A stretch of 64,000 nucleotides of DNA from Salinispora mooreana (GCF_000379065.1 NZ_KB900614.1:2037149-2101148), one strand, 5' to 3'; numbered from the stretch's first letter, positions 46,274-58,541 are shown. The notes: generated from the letters alone by a model not told the origin. Numbers and translations: made by a program.

Positions 46274-49200
46274 ATGCAGAACGAAGTCGCCTCCACCCCG
46301 CCCGACCCCACCCGCGAGCTGCACCGCCGGCTACGCCCGCTGATGCTCCGTGACCAGCACCGTCTTCGACGGCGGCTGGACGGCGCACGCCGGATACCCG
46401 ACCCGCAACGTCGGGAAACGGCGCTGGCCGAGATCACGACGGACGTGGTCCGGGCCGAGACCCGGCTGGCGAGCCGCCAGGCCGCCGCACCCAAGATCAC
46501 CTATCCGGCGCTGCTGCCGGTGAGCGAGCGCCGGGACGAGATCGCCGCGGCGATCCGCGACCACCAGGTCGTGATCGTCGCCGGCGAGACCGGCTCCGGC
46601 AAGACCACCCAGCTACCCAAGATCTGCCTGGAGCTGGGCCGCGGCGTCCACGGGCTGATCGGGCACACCCAGCCCCGTCGGCTCGCCGCCCGGACGGTGG
46701 CCGACCGCATCGCCGAAGAGCTCGGCACCGAACTGGGGGACGTGGTCGGCTACCAGGTGCGCTTCGCCGACCAGGTCAGCGACCGAAGCCTGGTCAAGTT
46801 GATGACCGACGGCATCCTGCTCGCCGAGCTACAGCACGACCGGATGCTTCGCCAGTACGACACGATCATCGTTGACGAGGCGCACGAGCGAAGCCTGAAC
46901 ATCGACTTCATCCTCGGCTACCTACGGCAGCTTCTCCCCCGCCGCCGGGACCTCAAGGTGATCATCACCTCGGCCACCATCGAGACCGATCGGTTCGCGC
47001 GGCACTTCGTCGACGCCGACGGCAACCCGGCGCCGGTCGTCGAGGTATCGGGGCGGACCTACCCGGTCGAGGTGCGGTACCGACCGCTGGTCGAGGTGGG
47101 CGAGGACGAGGACGACACCGACGAGGAACAGGTTCGCGACCAGGTCCAGGCCATCGGGGACGCGGTGCAGGAGCTGGCCGCCGAAGGCTCGGGCGACATC
47201 TTGGTCTTTCTCTCCGGTGAACGGGAGATCCGGGACACCGCCGACGCGCTCGGCAAACTCGTCGCGCACCGACCGGCACTGCGCAACACCGAGATCCTGC
47301 CGCTGTACGCCCGCCTGAGCACCGCCGAGCAACACCGCGTCTTCGCCCCGCACACCGGCCGACGGGTGGTGCTGGCCACCAACGTCGCAGAGACGTCACT
47401 CACCGTGCCCGGCATCCGATACGTGGTGGACCCCGGCACGGCGCGTATCTCCCGCTACTCGAACCGGCTCAAGGTGCAGCGGCTGCCCATCGAGCCGGTC
47501 TCGCAGGCCTCGGCCAACCAGCGCAAGGGCCGGTGCGGGCGTACCTCGGACGGCATCTGCATCCGCCTCTACGACGAGCCGGACTTCCAGTCCCGAACCG
47601 AGTTCACCGACCCGGAGATCCTGCGGACCAACCTCGCCTCGGTCATCCTCCAGATGACCGCGATCGGGCTCGGCGACATCGCCGCGTTCCCCTTCATCGA
47701 CCCACCGGACCGGCGCACCATCACCGACGGCGTCAACCTGCTGCACGAGCTGGGCGCGCTGAACCCGACCGAGACCGACCCGGCACAACGGCTCACCCCG
47801 CTCGGCCGACGGCTCGCCCAGCTACCGGTCGACCCCCGGCTGGCCCGGATGGTGCTCGAGGGGGAGCGCAACGGCTGCGCCACCGAGGTGGTCGTGATCG
47901 CGGCGGCGCTGTCGATCCAGGACCCCCGCGAACGGCCGGTCGACAAGCAGGCCCAGGCCGACCAGGCACACGCCCGCTTCGCCGACCCGGAGTCGGACTT
48001 CGTGGCGTACCTCAACCTGTGGCGCTACCTGCGCGAGCAGCAGCGGGCCCGGTCGTCCAGTGGATTCCGACGGATGTGCCGGTCGGAGTACCTGAACTAC
48101 CTGCGGGTACGGGAGTGGCAGGACATCGTGAGCCAGCTCCGGCAGGTGCTGCGGACCCCGGAGCGGAGCCGGCGGCGGGGCGAGCCGGCCGCCGAGGGCG
48201 GCGGGCGACGCGGCGGCGGGGCGGACCTGCCGGCGGAGATCGACACTCCGAAGGTGCACCAGTCCCTGCTCGCCGGCCTCCTCTCCCACGTCGGCCTGAA
48301 GGACACCCAGCGGTACGAGTATCTGGGTGCGCGGGGGGCGAAGTTCGGGCTCTTCCCCGGCTCCGCCCTGGCCAAGAAGCCGCCGCGCTGGGTGATGGCC
48401 GCCGAGCTGGTGGAGACCAGCCGGCTCTGGGGCCGGGTGAACGGTCGGATCGAGCCGGAGTGGGTCGAGCCCCTCGCCCAGCACCTGGTGAAGCGCAGTT
48501 ACAGCGAGCCGCACTGGGAGAAGCGGCAGGCGGCGGTCATGGCCGTCGAGAAGGTGACGCTGTACGGCGTCCCGATCGTCACCTCCCGCAAGGTCAATTT
48601 CGGCCGGATCGACCCGGTGGTCAGCCGGGAGCTGTTCATCCGGCACGCGCTGGTCGAGGGGGACTGGCAGACCCACCACCAGTTCTGGCGGGACAACCAG
48701 CGGCTACTCGACGAGGTGACCGAGCTGGAGAACCGGGTCCGACGGCGGGACATCCTGGTCGACGACGAGACGATCTTCCAGTTCTACGACGAGCGGATCC
48801 CGGCCGAGGTGGTCTCCGGTCGGCACTTCGACGCCTGGTGGAAGCGGGAGCGCCGGCAGCGACCGGACCTGCTGACCTTCACCCGGGAACTGTTGGTCAA
48901 CGCCGGTCGCGGTGGCGTGGACGGGGAGGGTTTCCCCGACGAGTGGCGAACCGAAGGGGTGCGCCTGCCGCTGACCTACCGCTTCGACCCCGGCACGTCC
49001 AGCGACGGCGTCACGGTGGACATCCCACTGCCGCTGCTCAACCAGGTGCCGGCGGAGAGCTTCCAGTGGCAGGTGCCGGGGCTCCGCGAGGAGCTGGTCA
49101 TCGCGCTGATCCGCACACTGCCCAAGGCGGTCCGGCGCAACTTCGTCCCGGTGCCCGACTACGCCCGAGCCGTGCTCGCCGAGCTACCAGCCGGCGAGGA

Positions 49201-50293
49201 GGACCTGCTGGACGCCCTCACCCGGCAGCTACGCCGGATGACCGGGGTCACCGTCCCCCGGGACGCCTGGGATCCGGGGAAGCTACCGTCGCACCTGCGC
49301 GTCACCTTCCGGGTACTCGGCGAGGACGACCGCCCGGTCGCCGAGAGCAAGGACCTGCCGGCGTTGCAACGCCAGCTGACCGCGGAGGTACGCCAGGTGG
49401 TGGCCGCCGCCGCGCCGGATGTGGCCCGCACCGGGCTGACCGACTGGGAGATCGGCGGCCTGCCCCGCACCGTCGAGCAGGTCCGGGCCGGGTACGCCGT
49501 CACCGCGTACCCGGCGCTGGTGGACGAGGGCGTCACGGTCGGGGTACGGGTCTTCGACTCCCCCGCCGAGCAGGAGGCCGCGCACTGGGCGGGGACCCGA
49601 CGCCTGCTCCGGCTGGCCGCGCCGTCTCCGGCGACGTTTCTCCAGGGGCGGCTCTCCAACGAGGCGAAGCTGGCGCTCAGCCGCAATCCGCACGGCGGCG
49701 TGCCGGCGCTGATCGAGGACGCGGCCGGTGCGGCACTCGACAAACTGATCGCCGACGCGGGCGGCCCGGCCTGGGACGCCGACGGTTTCGCCGCGCTGCG
49801 CGGTACGGTCCGCGCCGGTCTGGTGGAGACCGTCGTCGAGGTGATGGAGCGGGCCCGCGGGGTACTCGCCGCCGGCCACGCGATCGAGCAACGCCTCGGC
49901 GCGACCCGAAACCTGGCGGTGGTGGCCGCGCTCGCCGATGTCCGCAGCCAGCTCACCGGCCTGATCCACCCGGGCTTCATCACCGAGGCCGGCTACGCCC
50001 GCCTATCCGATCTACGGCGCTACCTGACCGCGATCGAGCGCCGGTTGGACCGGCTCCCCGGCAACCCGGCCCGGGACAAGCAGCAGCAGGACCGGATCGC
50101 CGTCGTGCAGCGGGAGTACGCGGACCTCCTCGCCGCGCTGCCGCCCGCGAAGCAGCGGACGGCGGCCGTCCGGCAGATCCGGTGGATGATCGAGGAGCTG
50201 CGGGTGAACGTCTTCGCCCAGGCGCTGGGGACCCCGTACCCGGTCAGCGAACAGCGCATATACAAGGCCATGGACGCCGCCGAGGTGGCCTAG
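46274..50293 (+). CDS. hrpA: ATP-dependent DEAH-box RNA helicase HrpA
   Basis: The 1,339-residue protein has the HrpA layout. After an N-terminal helical part (DQHRLRRRLDGARRIPDPQR) come Walker A GETGSGKT (104-111), TQPRRLAARTVADRIAEELG, motif DEAH near residue 200 (IIVDEAHERSLNIDFILGYL), TSATIETDRFARHF, FLSGEREIRD, ATNVAETSLTVPGIRYVVDP and QRKGRCGRTSDGICIRLY (motif VI). It then has HA2, OB and the long DUF3418 C-terminus (RHFDAWWKRERRQRPDLLTF, EWVEPLAQHLVKRSYSEPHW). HrpA in bacteria acts on structured mRNA and ribosome-linked RNA. It overlaps the convergent lysR gene by 4 bases. Confidence 0.96.
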   Translation: MQNEVASTPPDPTRELHRRLRPLMLRDQHRLRRRLDGARRIPDPQRRETALAEITTDVVRAETRLASRQAAAPKITYPALLPVSERRDEIAAAIRDHQVVIVAGETGSGKTTQLPKICLELGRGVHGLIGHTQPRRLAARTVADRIAEELGTELGDVVGYQVRFADQVSDRSLVKLMTDGILLAELQHDRMLRQYDTIIVDEAHERSLNIDFILGYLRQLLPRRRDLKVIITSATIETDRFARHFVDADGNPAPVVEVSGRTYPVEVRYRPLVEVGEDEDDTDEEQVRDQVQAIGDAVQELAAEGSGDILVFLSGEREIRDTADALGKLVAHRPALRNTEILPLYARLSTAEQHRVFAPHTGRRVVLATNVAETSLTVPGIRYVVDPGTARISRYSNRLKVQRLPIEPVSQASANQRKGRCGRTSDGICIRLYDEPDFQSRTEFTDPEILRTNLASVILQMTAIGLGDIAAFPFIDPPDRRTITDGVNLLHELGALNPTETDPAQRLTPLGRRLAQLPVDPRLARMVLEGERNGCATEVVVIAAALSIQDPRERPVDKQAQADQAHARFADPESDFVAYLNLWRYLREQQRARSSSGFRRMCRSEYLNYLRVREWQDIVSQLRQVLRTPERSRRRGEPAAEGGGRRGGGADLPAEIDTPKVHQSLLAGLLSHVGLKDTQRYEYLGARGAKFGLFPGSALAKKPPRWVMAAELVETSRLWGRVNGRIEPEWVEPLAQHLVKRSYSEPHWEKRQAAVMAVEKVTLYGVPIVTSRKVNFGRIDPVVSRELFIRHALVEGDWQTHHQFWRDNQRLLDEVTELENRVRRRDILVDDETIFQFYDERIPAEVVSGRHFDAWWKRERRQRPDLLTFTRELLVNAGRGGVDGEGFPDEWRTEGVRLPLTYRFDPGTSSDGVTVDIPLPLLNQVPAESFQWQVPGLREELVIALIRTLPKAVRRNFVPVPDYARAVLAELPAGEEDLLDALTRQLRRMTGVTVPRDAWDPGKLPSHLRVTFRVLGEDDRPVAESKDLPALQRQLTAEVRQVVAAAAPDVARTGLTDWEIGGLPRTVEQVRAGYAVTAYPALVDEGVTVGVRVFDSPAEQEAAHWAGTRRLLRLAAPSPATFLQGRLSNEAKLALSRNPHGGVPALIEDAAGAALDKLIADAGGPAWDADGFAALRGTVRAGLVETVVEVMERARGVLAAGHAIEQRLGATRNLAVVAALADVRSQLTGLIHPGFITEAGYARLSDLRRYLTAIERRLDRLPGNPARDKQQQDRIAVVQREYADLLAALPPAKQRTAAVRQIRWMIEELRVNVFAQALGTPYPVSEQRIYKAMDAAEVA

Positions 50294-51225
50294 CGGGGTT
50301 CGAGACCGGATGGCAGGGCGGCGGTGGCGATTGCGTCGTCAACGTACTCGAGCAGGATGCGCCGCAGCTCCCGGCCGGCATGGGTGGGGACGACATCTCG
50401 GCGGCGAGCGACCGCGATGGTCCGGCGAACGCCGGGCGCGGCGAGTCGGGTGACGTGGATTCCGGGCCGGCTGCCGACGACGCTGCCGGGCACCAGGGCG
50501 ACCCCCAGCCCAGCCGCGACGAAGCTGAGCACGGAGTCCATCTCCCCGCCGTCCACCGAGATCCAGGGCTCGAAGCCGGCCTCCCGGCACGCCTGCAGGG
50601 TGGCGTCCCGCAGGTCGTACCCCTCCCGGAACATCACCAGCGGGTGGCCGCGCAGGTCGGCGACGTGCATCGGGTACGTCGACGGGAAGTCCGGCAGGGG
50701 CCCGACGCTGGCGACCACCAGGCTCTCGGTGAGGATCGCGTCGGTGCGTAGTCCGGGGTCGGCCCCCTGGGCCGGCGCGATGATCAACGCCAGGTCCAGG
50801 TCGCCGCGGAGCAGGTGCCGGACCAGATCCTGGGAGCCGCCCTCCTCGACCCACAGGTCAACGGTGGGGTGAGCGTCGCGGAAGCGGCGCAGCACGGGTG
50901 GGGCCAGCGAGGTGGCCAGGCTGGGGGTCGCACCGAGGCGGACCCGCCCCCGCCGCAGGCCGACCAGCTCCTGTACCTCCCGGGTGGCGACCTCCACATC
51001 GGTGAGGATCCGTTTGGCGAACGGCAGCAGCACCTCGCCCGCGGCGGTGAGCGCGATCTTTCCCCTTACCCGCTCGAAGAGCGGGGTGCCGAGCTCCGTC
51101 TCCAGAGCGTGAATTTGCTTACTCAACGAGGGCTGCGTTATGCCGACGAGGTCGGCTGCTTGGGTGAAATGTCGTACTTCTGCGACCGCCGCAAAGTACC
51201 GAAGCTGATGGAGTTGCATCTTCAT
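50290..51225 (-). CDS. LysR-type regulator, probably of the sdh operon
   Basis: The 311-residue protein starts MKMQLHQLRYFAAVAEVRHF. It has a winged helix-turn-helix (QAADLVGITQPSLSKQIHAL, ETELGTPLFERVRGKIALTA) and a type-2 periplasmic-binding-like effector domain (RGRVRLGATPSLATSLAPPV, LDLALIIAPAQGADPGLRTD, VLSFVAAGLGVALVPGSVVG). It is divergent from sdhC and shares an 81-base region with it. The palindrome at 51220-51242 overlaps its start codon. This is the usual set-up for LysR regulators of a divergent operon, so sdhCAB control is likely but inferred. Confidence 0.92.
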   Translation of the reverse strand: MKMQLHQLRYFAAVAEVRHFTQAADLVGITQPSLSKQIHALETELGTPLFERVRGKIALTAAGEVLLPFAKRILTDVEVATREVQELVGLRRGRVRLGATPSLATSLAPPVLRRFRDAHPTVDLWVEEGGSQDLVRHLLRGDLDLALIIAPAQGADPGLRTDAILTESLVVASVGPLPDFPSTYPMHVADLRGHPLVMFREGYDLRDATLQACREAGFEPWISVDGGEMDSVLSFVAAGLGVALVPGSVVGSRPGIHVTRLAAPGVRRTIAVARRRDVVPTHAGRELRRILLEYVDDAIATAALPSGLEPR

Positions 51226-51242
51226 AGCCTATGGCTATGAAG
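51220..51242. promoter_or_regulatory. Palindrome over the lysR start codon (LysR-type operator)
   Basis: The arms cttcatagcc (51220-51229) and ggctatgaag (51233-51242) are a perfect 10-bp inverted repeat around TAT. The inner ATAG...CTAT symmetry fits a LysR box. The lysR ATG lies inside the left arm, so a bound regulator could block its own synthesis. The sdhC start is 64 bases away. Confidence 0.6.
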
Positions 51243-51305
51243 ACTACGGAGTCCATGCATTGGACGACTGATCTGACTGCTCTTAGCGTCAGCCGTGTGG
51301 TAGTC

Positions 51306-51989
51306 ATGTCACGAACTCGGTCACCCATCCGCTCCACTGTCGGCCTCAAAGCCGTCATGGCGGTGACGGGCCTTGTCTTGGTGCTGTTCCTCGTCGCACA
51401 CATGCTCGGCAACCTGAAGATCTTCACCGGCGCCGAGGATTTCAACCACTACGCGCACTGGCTGCGTGATCTCGGCACACCGCTGCTCCCCTACGGCTGG
51501 TACCTGTGGTTGCAGCGGGGCGCGCTCCTGGTCGCGCTGGCCGCCCACATCTGGGCCGCGACCATGCTGGCGCTGCGCGCTCGCTCCGCCCGCCCGGTCC
51601 GGTACGCCCATCGCAAGAAGGTCCAGGGCAGCTACGCCGCCCGCACCATGCGCTGGGGTGGCGTGATCATCGCTCTCTTCGTGATCTACCACATCCTGGA
51701 CCTGACCACCGGGCACCTGAACCCGATCGGCGACCCGACCCGGCCGCAGGCCAACGTGGTCGCCGACTTCGCCCCGGAACGCTGGTACGTGACGCTGTTC
51801 TACACGCTCGCGGTCGTCGCTCTCGGCTTCCACCTGCGGCACGGCGCCTACAGCGCACTCCGCAGCCTCGGTCAGCAGACGCCGCAGGGCGAACGACGCG
51901 CCCGGGGCCTCGCGCTGGTCTTCGCGGTCGCGCTCAGCGTCGGCTACCTGGTGGTCCCGTTCGCCGTACTCCTCGGATTGGTGCGTTGA
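51306..51989 (+). CDS. sdhC: Succinate dehydrogenase cytochrome b subunit
   Basis: The ATG at 51306 ([20 protein letters not shown]) matches the family start; the frame is open 25 codons upstream, across the operator. The 227-residue protein has five hydrophobic helices, including [78 protein letters not shown] and [20 protein letters not shown]. His in AHMLGN, AHIW, YHILD and FHLRHG are candidate haem ligands. This fused-type single anchor occurs in the actinobacterial Sdh1-like complexes and carries electrons to or from menaquinone. The sdhA ATG is 2 bases after the stop. Confidence 0.92.
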   Translation: MSRTRSPIRSTVGLKAVMAVTGLVLVLFLVAHMLGNLKIFTGAEDFNHYAHWLRDLGTPLLPYGWYLWLQRGALLVALAAHIWAATMLALRARSARPVRYAHRKKVQGSYAARTMRWGGVIIALFVIYHILDLTTGHLNPIGDPTRPQANVVADFAPERWYVTLFYTLAVVALGFHLRHGAYSALRSLGQQTPQGERRARGLALVFAVALSVGYLVVPFAVLLGLVR

Positions 51990-51991
51990 CC

Positions 51992-53919
<1,928 letters not shown>

Positions 53920-53923
<4 letters not shown>

Positions 53924-54675
53924 ACCTGACCCTACGCATCTGGCGCCAAACGGGCCCCGAGACCAAGGGTCGGATGGTGACCTACCAGGTCGAGGATATC
54001 TCTCCGGACATGTCGTTCCTGGAGATGCTCGACGTGCTCAACGAGCGGCTGACCCTCGCCGGTGAGGAGCCGGTGGCGTTCGACCACGACTGCCGCGAGG
54101 GCATCTGCGGCATGTGCGGCATGATGATCAACGGCAACGCGCACGGGCCGCAGCGCGGCACCACTGCCTGCCAGCTGCACATGCGGCAGTTCACCGACGG
54201 CGACACGATCGACATCGAGCCGTGGCGGGCCCGGGCGTTCCCGGTCGTCAAGGACCTGGTGGTCAACCGCAACGCCTTCGACCAGATCATCGCGGGGGGC
54301 GGCTTCGTCACCGTTCCGACCGGCAGTGCGCCCGAGGCGCACGCGGCGCCGGTGGCGAAGGCCGACGCGGACGCCGCCTTCGAGTCGGCCGCCTGCATCG
54401 GTTGCGGCGCCTGCGTCGCGGCCTGCCCGAACGGCTCTGGCATGCTCTTCGCCGCCGCCAAGGTCACCCAACTCTCGCTGCTGCCGCAGGGCCAGCCGGA
54501 GCGGTACACCCGGGTGGTCGGCATGGTGGACGCGCACGACGAGGCCGGCTTCGGCGGCTGCACCAACGCCGGGGAGTGCACCGTGGTCTGCCCCAAGGGC
54601 ATCCCGTTGCACACCATCGGTCGGCTCAACCGCGATTACCTCGCGGCCACCGCCAAGAACACCGCCCGCTCCTGA
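53920..54675 (+). CDS. sdhB: Succinate dehydrogenase iron-sulfur subunit
   Basis: The GTG at 53920 overlaps the sdhA stop (GTGA). The 251-residue protein has the plant-type [2Fe-2S] site: Cys58, Cys63, Cys66 ([16 protein letters not shown]) and Cys84 (TTACQLHM). The second domain has Cys159, Cys162, Cys165 and Cys169 ([13 protein letters not shown]) and a later cluster [16 protein letters not shown] for the [4Fe-4S]/[3Fe-4S] centres. It passes electrons from SdhA to the membrane anchor. The operon ends here, with a hairpin at 54713-54740. Confidence 0.95.
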
Positions 54676-54712
54676 CGGCGACACCGTCGGTTCAACCCCT
54701 CCGTTACGGGTA

Positions 54713-54740
54713 GCCCCCTTCTCGGAAACGAGAGGGGGGC
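54713..54740 (+). terminator. GAAA-tetraloop hairpin after sdhB
   Basis: The arms gcccccttctcg and cgagaggggggc pair over 12 bp with one T-G wobble, closed by a GAAA tetraloop. They lie 37 bases after the sdhB stop. Confidence 0.7.
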
Positions 54741-54803
54741 GGAGCCGCCGGCGGTGAGTCGCCGGGCCGGCGGTTAGGGCGACATTCAGTCGGAGGGACG
54801 GCG

Positions 54804-55964
54804 ATGGGGGCACCACCAGAACGGGGCCGTCAGCGCAGGACGGGTGGTCGGCGGCTGGGCGGGGCGGTCGGGATGGCCGTGCTGGCCGGCCTCGCCTGGG
54901 CGGTACGGGATGTCCCGCTGGCCCTCGGCGGGCGGCTGACCGGTGCTCGGGCCGAGCGTGCCCGCCACTCGCCGCAGTTCCGGGCTGGCGCCTTCCGAAA
55001 CCCGGCAAGCAGCCGTCCCGCCGCCAGTCCCACGACCGGCTCCACGGACCGGAACCTGCTCCGCGAGCTCTTCTTCGGCAAACAGCAGCGCCACCCGCGG
55101 CTGCCGGTGCCGTTGGTACGCCCGGCGGCTGCGCCCGGGCCGGCCACGCGCTCGCCCGAGCTGAACGTGGTCTGGTACGGCCACGCCTCCACGCTGGTCG
55201 AGATCGAGGCCCGCCGGGTGCTGATTGATCCGGTGTGGAGTCAGCGCTGCTCCCCGTCGACCCGGGTCGGGCCCAAGCGGCTCCACCCACCACCAGTCGG
55301 CCTCGACGAGTTGCCCGCGGTCGACGCGATCCTGATCTCCCATGACCACTACGACCACCTCGACCTCGCGACCGTACGGGGGCTGACGGCAGGACAGGAC
55401 GCACCGTTCGTGGTGCCGCTCGGGATCGGTGCCCACCTTCAGCGGTGGGGGGTTCCGGAACACCGAATCGTGGAGCTGGACTGGTCGGAGAGTCACGACA
55501 TCGCCGGGTTACGGCTCACCGCCACCCCGGCCCAGCACTTCTCCGGACGCGGCCTGCGCCGGGACGCCACCCTCTGGAGTTCCTGGGTGATCGCCGGGGC
55601 GCACCGCAGCGTCTTCTACACCGGTGATTCCGGATACTTCGCGGGATACGCTGCTATTGGTGCTGGGTATGGGCCTTTTGATGTGACACTGATGCAGATC
55701 GGCGCCTATGACCGGGCCTGGCAGGATATCCACATGTTCCCGGAGGAGGCGGTCACCGCCCACCTCGACCTGCGCGGTGGGCTGCTCGTCCCGGTGCACT
55801 GGGCGACCTTCAACCTCGCCGTGCACGACTGGTCGGAGCCGGTGGACCGGCTCTGGGCCGAGACGAAGGCCCGGGACGTGCGGCTGGCGGTGCCCCGGCC
55901 GGGCCAGCGGGTGGTGGTTGACGATCCGCCACCGGTGGACGGCTGGTGGCAGGCGGTCGCCTGA
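54804..55964 (+). CDS. MBL-fold metallo-hydrolase (NAPE-PLD-like) with N-terminal helix
   Basis: The 386-residue protein has a basic head and a hydrophobic stretch (GAVGMAVLAGLAWAVRDVPL) that may anchor it, then a Pro/Ala-rich linker. The MBL fold follows: VVWYGHASTLVEIEARRVLI, DPVWSQRCSPSTRVGPKRLH, the metal motif ILISHDHYDHLDLATV (HxHxDH), HFSGRGLRRDATLWSSWVI, VFYTGDSGYFAGYAAIG and LVPVHWATFNLAVHDWSEP. This order fits the N-acyl-phosphatidylethanolamine-phospholipase-D-like group. The substrate is unknown. The ATG at 54804 is close to GGAGGG. Confidence 0.9.
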   Translation: MGAPPERGRQRRTGGRRLGGAVGMAVLAGLAWAVRDVPLALGGRLTGARAERARHSPQFRAGAFRNPASSRPAASPTTGSTDRNLLRELFFGKQQRHPRLPVPLVRPAAAPGPATRSPELNVVWYGHASTLVEIEARRVLIDPVWSQRCSPSTRVGPKRLHPPPVGLDELPAVDAILISHDHYDHLDLATVRGLTAGQDAPFVVPLGIGAHLQRWGVPEHRIVELDWSESHDIAGLRLTATPAQHFSGRGLRRDATLWSSWVIAGAHRSVFYTGDSGYFAGYAAIGAGYGPFDVTLMQIGAYDRAWQDIHMFPEEAVTAHLDLRGGLLVPVHWATFNLAVHDWSEPVDRLWAETKARDVRLAVPRPGQRVVVDDPPPVDGWWQAVA

Positions 55965-56069
55965 ACGAAGAGGACAGCCCGAATTGCCGTACCGGGACGG
56001 TGACTCCACCACCGCTGCGGTGGCCCGGCAGAATGCACGGGAAACCACTCCCGAAGGCGGATCGAGATC

Positions 56070-58541
56070 GTGACCCTCTCTGTTTCTCAGCGGATCGCCG
56101 AGGAGCTCGGCGTCGCCGAGCGTCAGGTACACGCAGCCGTGGAACTCCTCGACGGCGGCGCGACCGTGCCGTTCATCGCCCGGTACCGCAAGGAGGCCAC
56201 TGGCCTGCTCGACGACACCCAACTGCGCACCCTCGAAGAAAGACTGCGCTACCTACGCGAGTTGGACCAGCGGCGGGACGCCATCCTGGAGTCGATCCGC
56301 AGCCAGGGCAAGCTCGACGAAGCCCTGACGGCACAGATCATGACCGCCGACTCGAAGTCTCGGCTGGAGGACATCTACCTGCCGTACAAGCCCAAGCGGC
56401 GAACCCGCGCGCAGATCGCCCGCGAGGCCGGCTTGGAACCCCTCGCCGACACCCTGCTCGCCGCGCCAGCCCAGGAGCCGCGGGCGACGGCCGCCGGGTT
56501 CGTCAACCCGGACCTGGGCGTCGCCGACGCCGCCGCCGCGCTCGACGGCGCCCGAGCCATCCTCGTCGAACGGTTCGCCGAGGACGCCGATCTGATCGGC
56601 ACGCTGCGCGAACAGATGTGGTCACGGGGGCGGCTGGTGTCCCGGGTCCGCGACGACCAGGCGGCGACGGGCGCCAAGTTCGCCGACTACTTCGACTTCG
56701 CCGAGCCGTACCCGAAGCTGCCCGCGCACCGGGTCCTCGCCATGTTCCGCGGGGAGAAGGAGGGCGTGCTCGACCTGACGATGGAACCGGAGTCGGAGGA
56801 GACTCCGGATTCGGCGACCACCGCCCCGACCCGGTATGAGACGGCCATCGCCGCCCGGTTCGGGGTCAGTGACCAGGGACGGCCGGCCGACCGCTGGCTC
56901 CGCGACACGGTTCGCTGGGCCTGGCGTACCCGAATCCTGATCCACCTCGGCGCGGACCTGCGCCTGCGGTTGTGGCAGGCCGCCGAGGCGGAGGCCGTGC
57001 GAGTCTTCGCCACGAACCTGCGGGACCTGCTGCTGGCCGCCCCGGCTGGCACCCGGGCCACGATGGGGCTGGATCCCGGCCTGCGCACCGGGGTGAAGGT
57101 CGCCGTCGTTGACGCCACCGGCAAGGTGGTCGCCACCGACACCATCTACCCGCACGAACCACGTCGGCAGTGGGACGCCTCGATCGAGACCCTCGCCCGA
57201 CTGGCCGCCGCACACCAGGTGGAGTTGGTGGCGATCGGTAACGGCACCGCGAGCCGGGAGACCGACCGGCTCGCCGGAGAGCTGATCCGGCGCCACCCCC
57301 GGCTGAACCTCACCAAGCTCGTCGTCTCGGAGGCCGGGGCCTCGGTCTACTCGGCGTCCGCGTACGCGGCGCAGGAGCTGCCGGGCCTGGACGTGTCGCT
57401 GCGGGGAGCAGTCTCGATCGCCCGCCGCCTCCAGGACCCACTTGCCGAGCTGGTCAAGATCGACCCACGCTCGATCGGAGTTGGGCAGTACCAGCACGAC
57501 CTGTCCGAAGTGGCCTTGTCCCGGTCACTCGACGCGGTCGTCGAAGACTGCGTCAACGCAGTCGGGGTCGATGTCAACACCGCCTCCGCACCGCTGCTGA
57601 ACCGGGTCTCCGGCATCGGCGCCGGGCTGGCGGAGAACATCGTGCTGCACCGAGACGCCAACGGGCCGTTCCGGAACCGCGGCGACCTGCGGCAGGTCCC
57701 CCGGCTCGGCCCGAAGGCGTTCGAGCAGTGCGCCGGCTTCCTGCGCATCCCCGGCGGTGACGACCCACTGGACTCCTCCAGCGTGCATCCGGAGGCGTAC
57801 CCGGTGGTGCGGCGGATCCTCGCCGCCGTCAAGCAGGAGCTACCCGCGGTGATCGGCCGGAGTGCGATCCTGCGTGGGCTGCGGGCCACCGACTTCGTCG
57901 ATGACACCTTCGGGCTGCCGACGGTCACCGACATCCTCGCCGAGTTGGAGAAGCCCGGCCGGGACCCGCGGCCGGAGTTCCGCACCGCCACCTTCGCCGA
58001 GGGCGTGGAGACGATCGCCGATCTGGTGCCCGGCCTGATTCTGGAAGGAGTGGTCACCAACGTGGCCGCCTTCGGCGCGTTCGTGGACATCGGCGTACAC
58101 CAAGATGGGCTGGTGCACGTCTCGGCGATGTCCCGCGCCTTCGTCCGGGACCCGCACGAGGTGGTGAAGTCCGGTGACGTGGTGAAGGTCAAGGTCCTCG
58201 ATGTGGACGTACCGCGCAAGCGCATCTCGCTGACCCTGCGCCTGGACGACACCGAGGCCGGCCGCGGCGGGCGGGGGCAGCAGGGGGGCCGCGGCGGCGA
58301 CCGGGAAGCCGGCGGCCGTTCCCAGGGCCGCGGCGGACACAGCGATCGCGGCGGACAGGGCGGTCGCGGCGGACAGGGCGGTCGCGGCGGACAGGGCGGT
58401 CGCGGCGGACAGGGCGATCGCTCCCACGGTCGCGGCGGGCAGGGCGGTCGCGGCGGCGGGCAGCCACGATCGGGACGTGCGAGCGGAGCCCCGGCCAACG
58501 ATGCGATGGCGGACGCCCTACGCCGCGCCGGTCTCGCCTGA
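56070..58541 (+). CDS. tex: Tex-family RNA-binding transcription accessory protein
   Basis: The GTG at 56070 gives 823 residues. The domains in order are an N-terminal helical part ([40 protein letters not shown]), the RNase-H-like YqgF part ([20 protein letters not shown]), the helix-hairpin-helix pair ([40 protein letters not shown]) and an S1 RNA-binding domain ([37 protein letters not shown]). After residue ~735 a Gly/Arg/Gln-rich tail with [15 protein letters not shown] repeats is added. Tex proteins help transcription and stress tolerance. The tail is unlike the Escherichia coli form. Confidence 0.95.
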   Translation: MTLSVSQRIAEELGVAERQVHAAVELLDGGATVPFIARYRKEATGLLDDTQLRTLEERLRYLRELDQRRDAILESIRSQGKLDEALTAQIMTADSKSRLEDIYLPYKPKRRTRAQIAREAGLEPLADTLLAAPAQEPRATAAGFVNPDLGVADAAAALDGARAILVERFAEDADLIGTLREQMWSRGRLVSRVRDDQAATGAKFADYFDFAEPYPKLPAHRVLAMFRGEKEGVLDLTMEPESEETPDSATTAPTRYETAIAARFGVSDQGRPADRWLRDTVRWAWRTRILIHLGADLRLRLWQAAEAEAVRVFATNLRDLLLAAPAGTRATMGLDPGLRTGVKVAVVDATGKVVATDTIYPHEPRRQWDASIETLARLAAAHQVELVAIGNGTASRETDRLAGELIRRHPRLNLTKLVVSEAGASVYSASAYAAQELPGLDVSLRGAVSIARRLQDPLAELVKIDPRSIGVGQYQHDLSEVALSRSLDAVVEDCVNAVGVDVNTASAPLLNRVSGIGAGLAENIVLHRDANGPFRNRGDLRQVPRLGPKAFEQCAGFLRIPGGDDPLDSSSVHPEAYPVVRRILAAVKQELPAVIGRSAILRGLRATDFVDDTFGLPTVTDILAELEKPGRDPRPEFRTATFAEGVETIADLVPGLILEGVVTNVAAFGAFVDIGVHQDGLVHVSAMSRAFVRDPHEVVKSGDVVKVKVLDVDVPRKRISLTLRLDDTEAGRGGRGQQGGRGGDREAGGRSQGRGGHSDRGGQGGRGGQGGRGGQGGRGGQGDRSHGRGGQGGRGGGQPRSGRASGAPANDAMADALRRAGLA
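58333..58422 (+). repeat. 18-bp tandem repeat in the tex 3' end
   Basis: Five units of gcggacagggcggtcgcg (first and last units degenerate) encode the GGQGGR peptide repeat of Tex. The copies at 58351-58404 are almost identical, so their number may vary between strains. Confidence 0.75.

Noticed and set aside
47533..50751. 1,072-codon plus-strand frame inside hrpA
   Set aside because: Shadow frame of the helicase gene; composition is Arg/Gly/Pro-rich without motifs.
51506..51991. Upstream extension of sdhA into sdhC
   Set aside because: The family start [10 protein letters not shown] with a 2-base gap after sdhC is clear; the extension is Arg/Pro-rich shadow sequence.
58333..58422. CRISPR-like array
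   Set aside because: The 18-bp units are contiguous, without spacers, and encode the Tex Gly/Arg tail.
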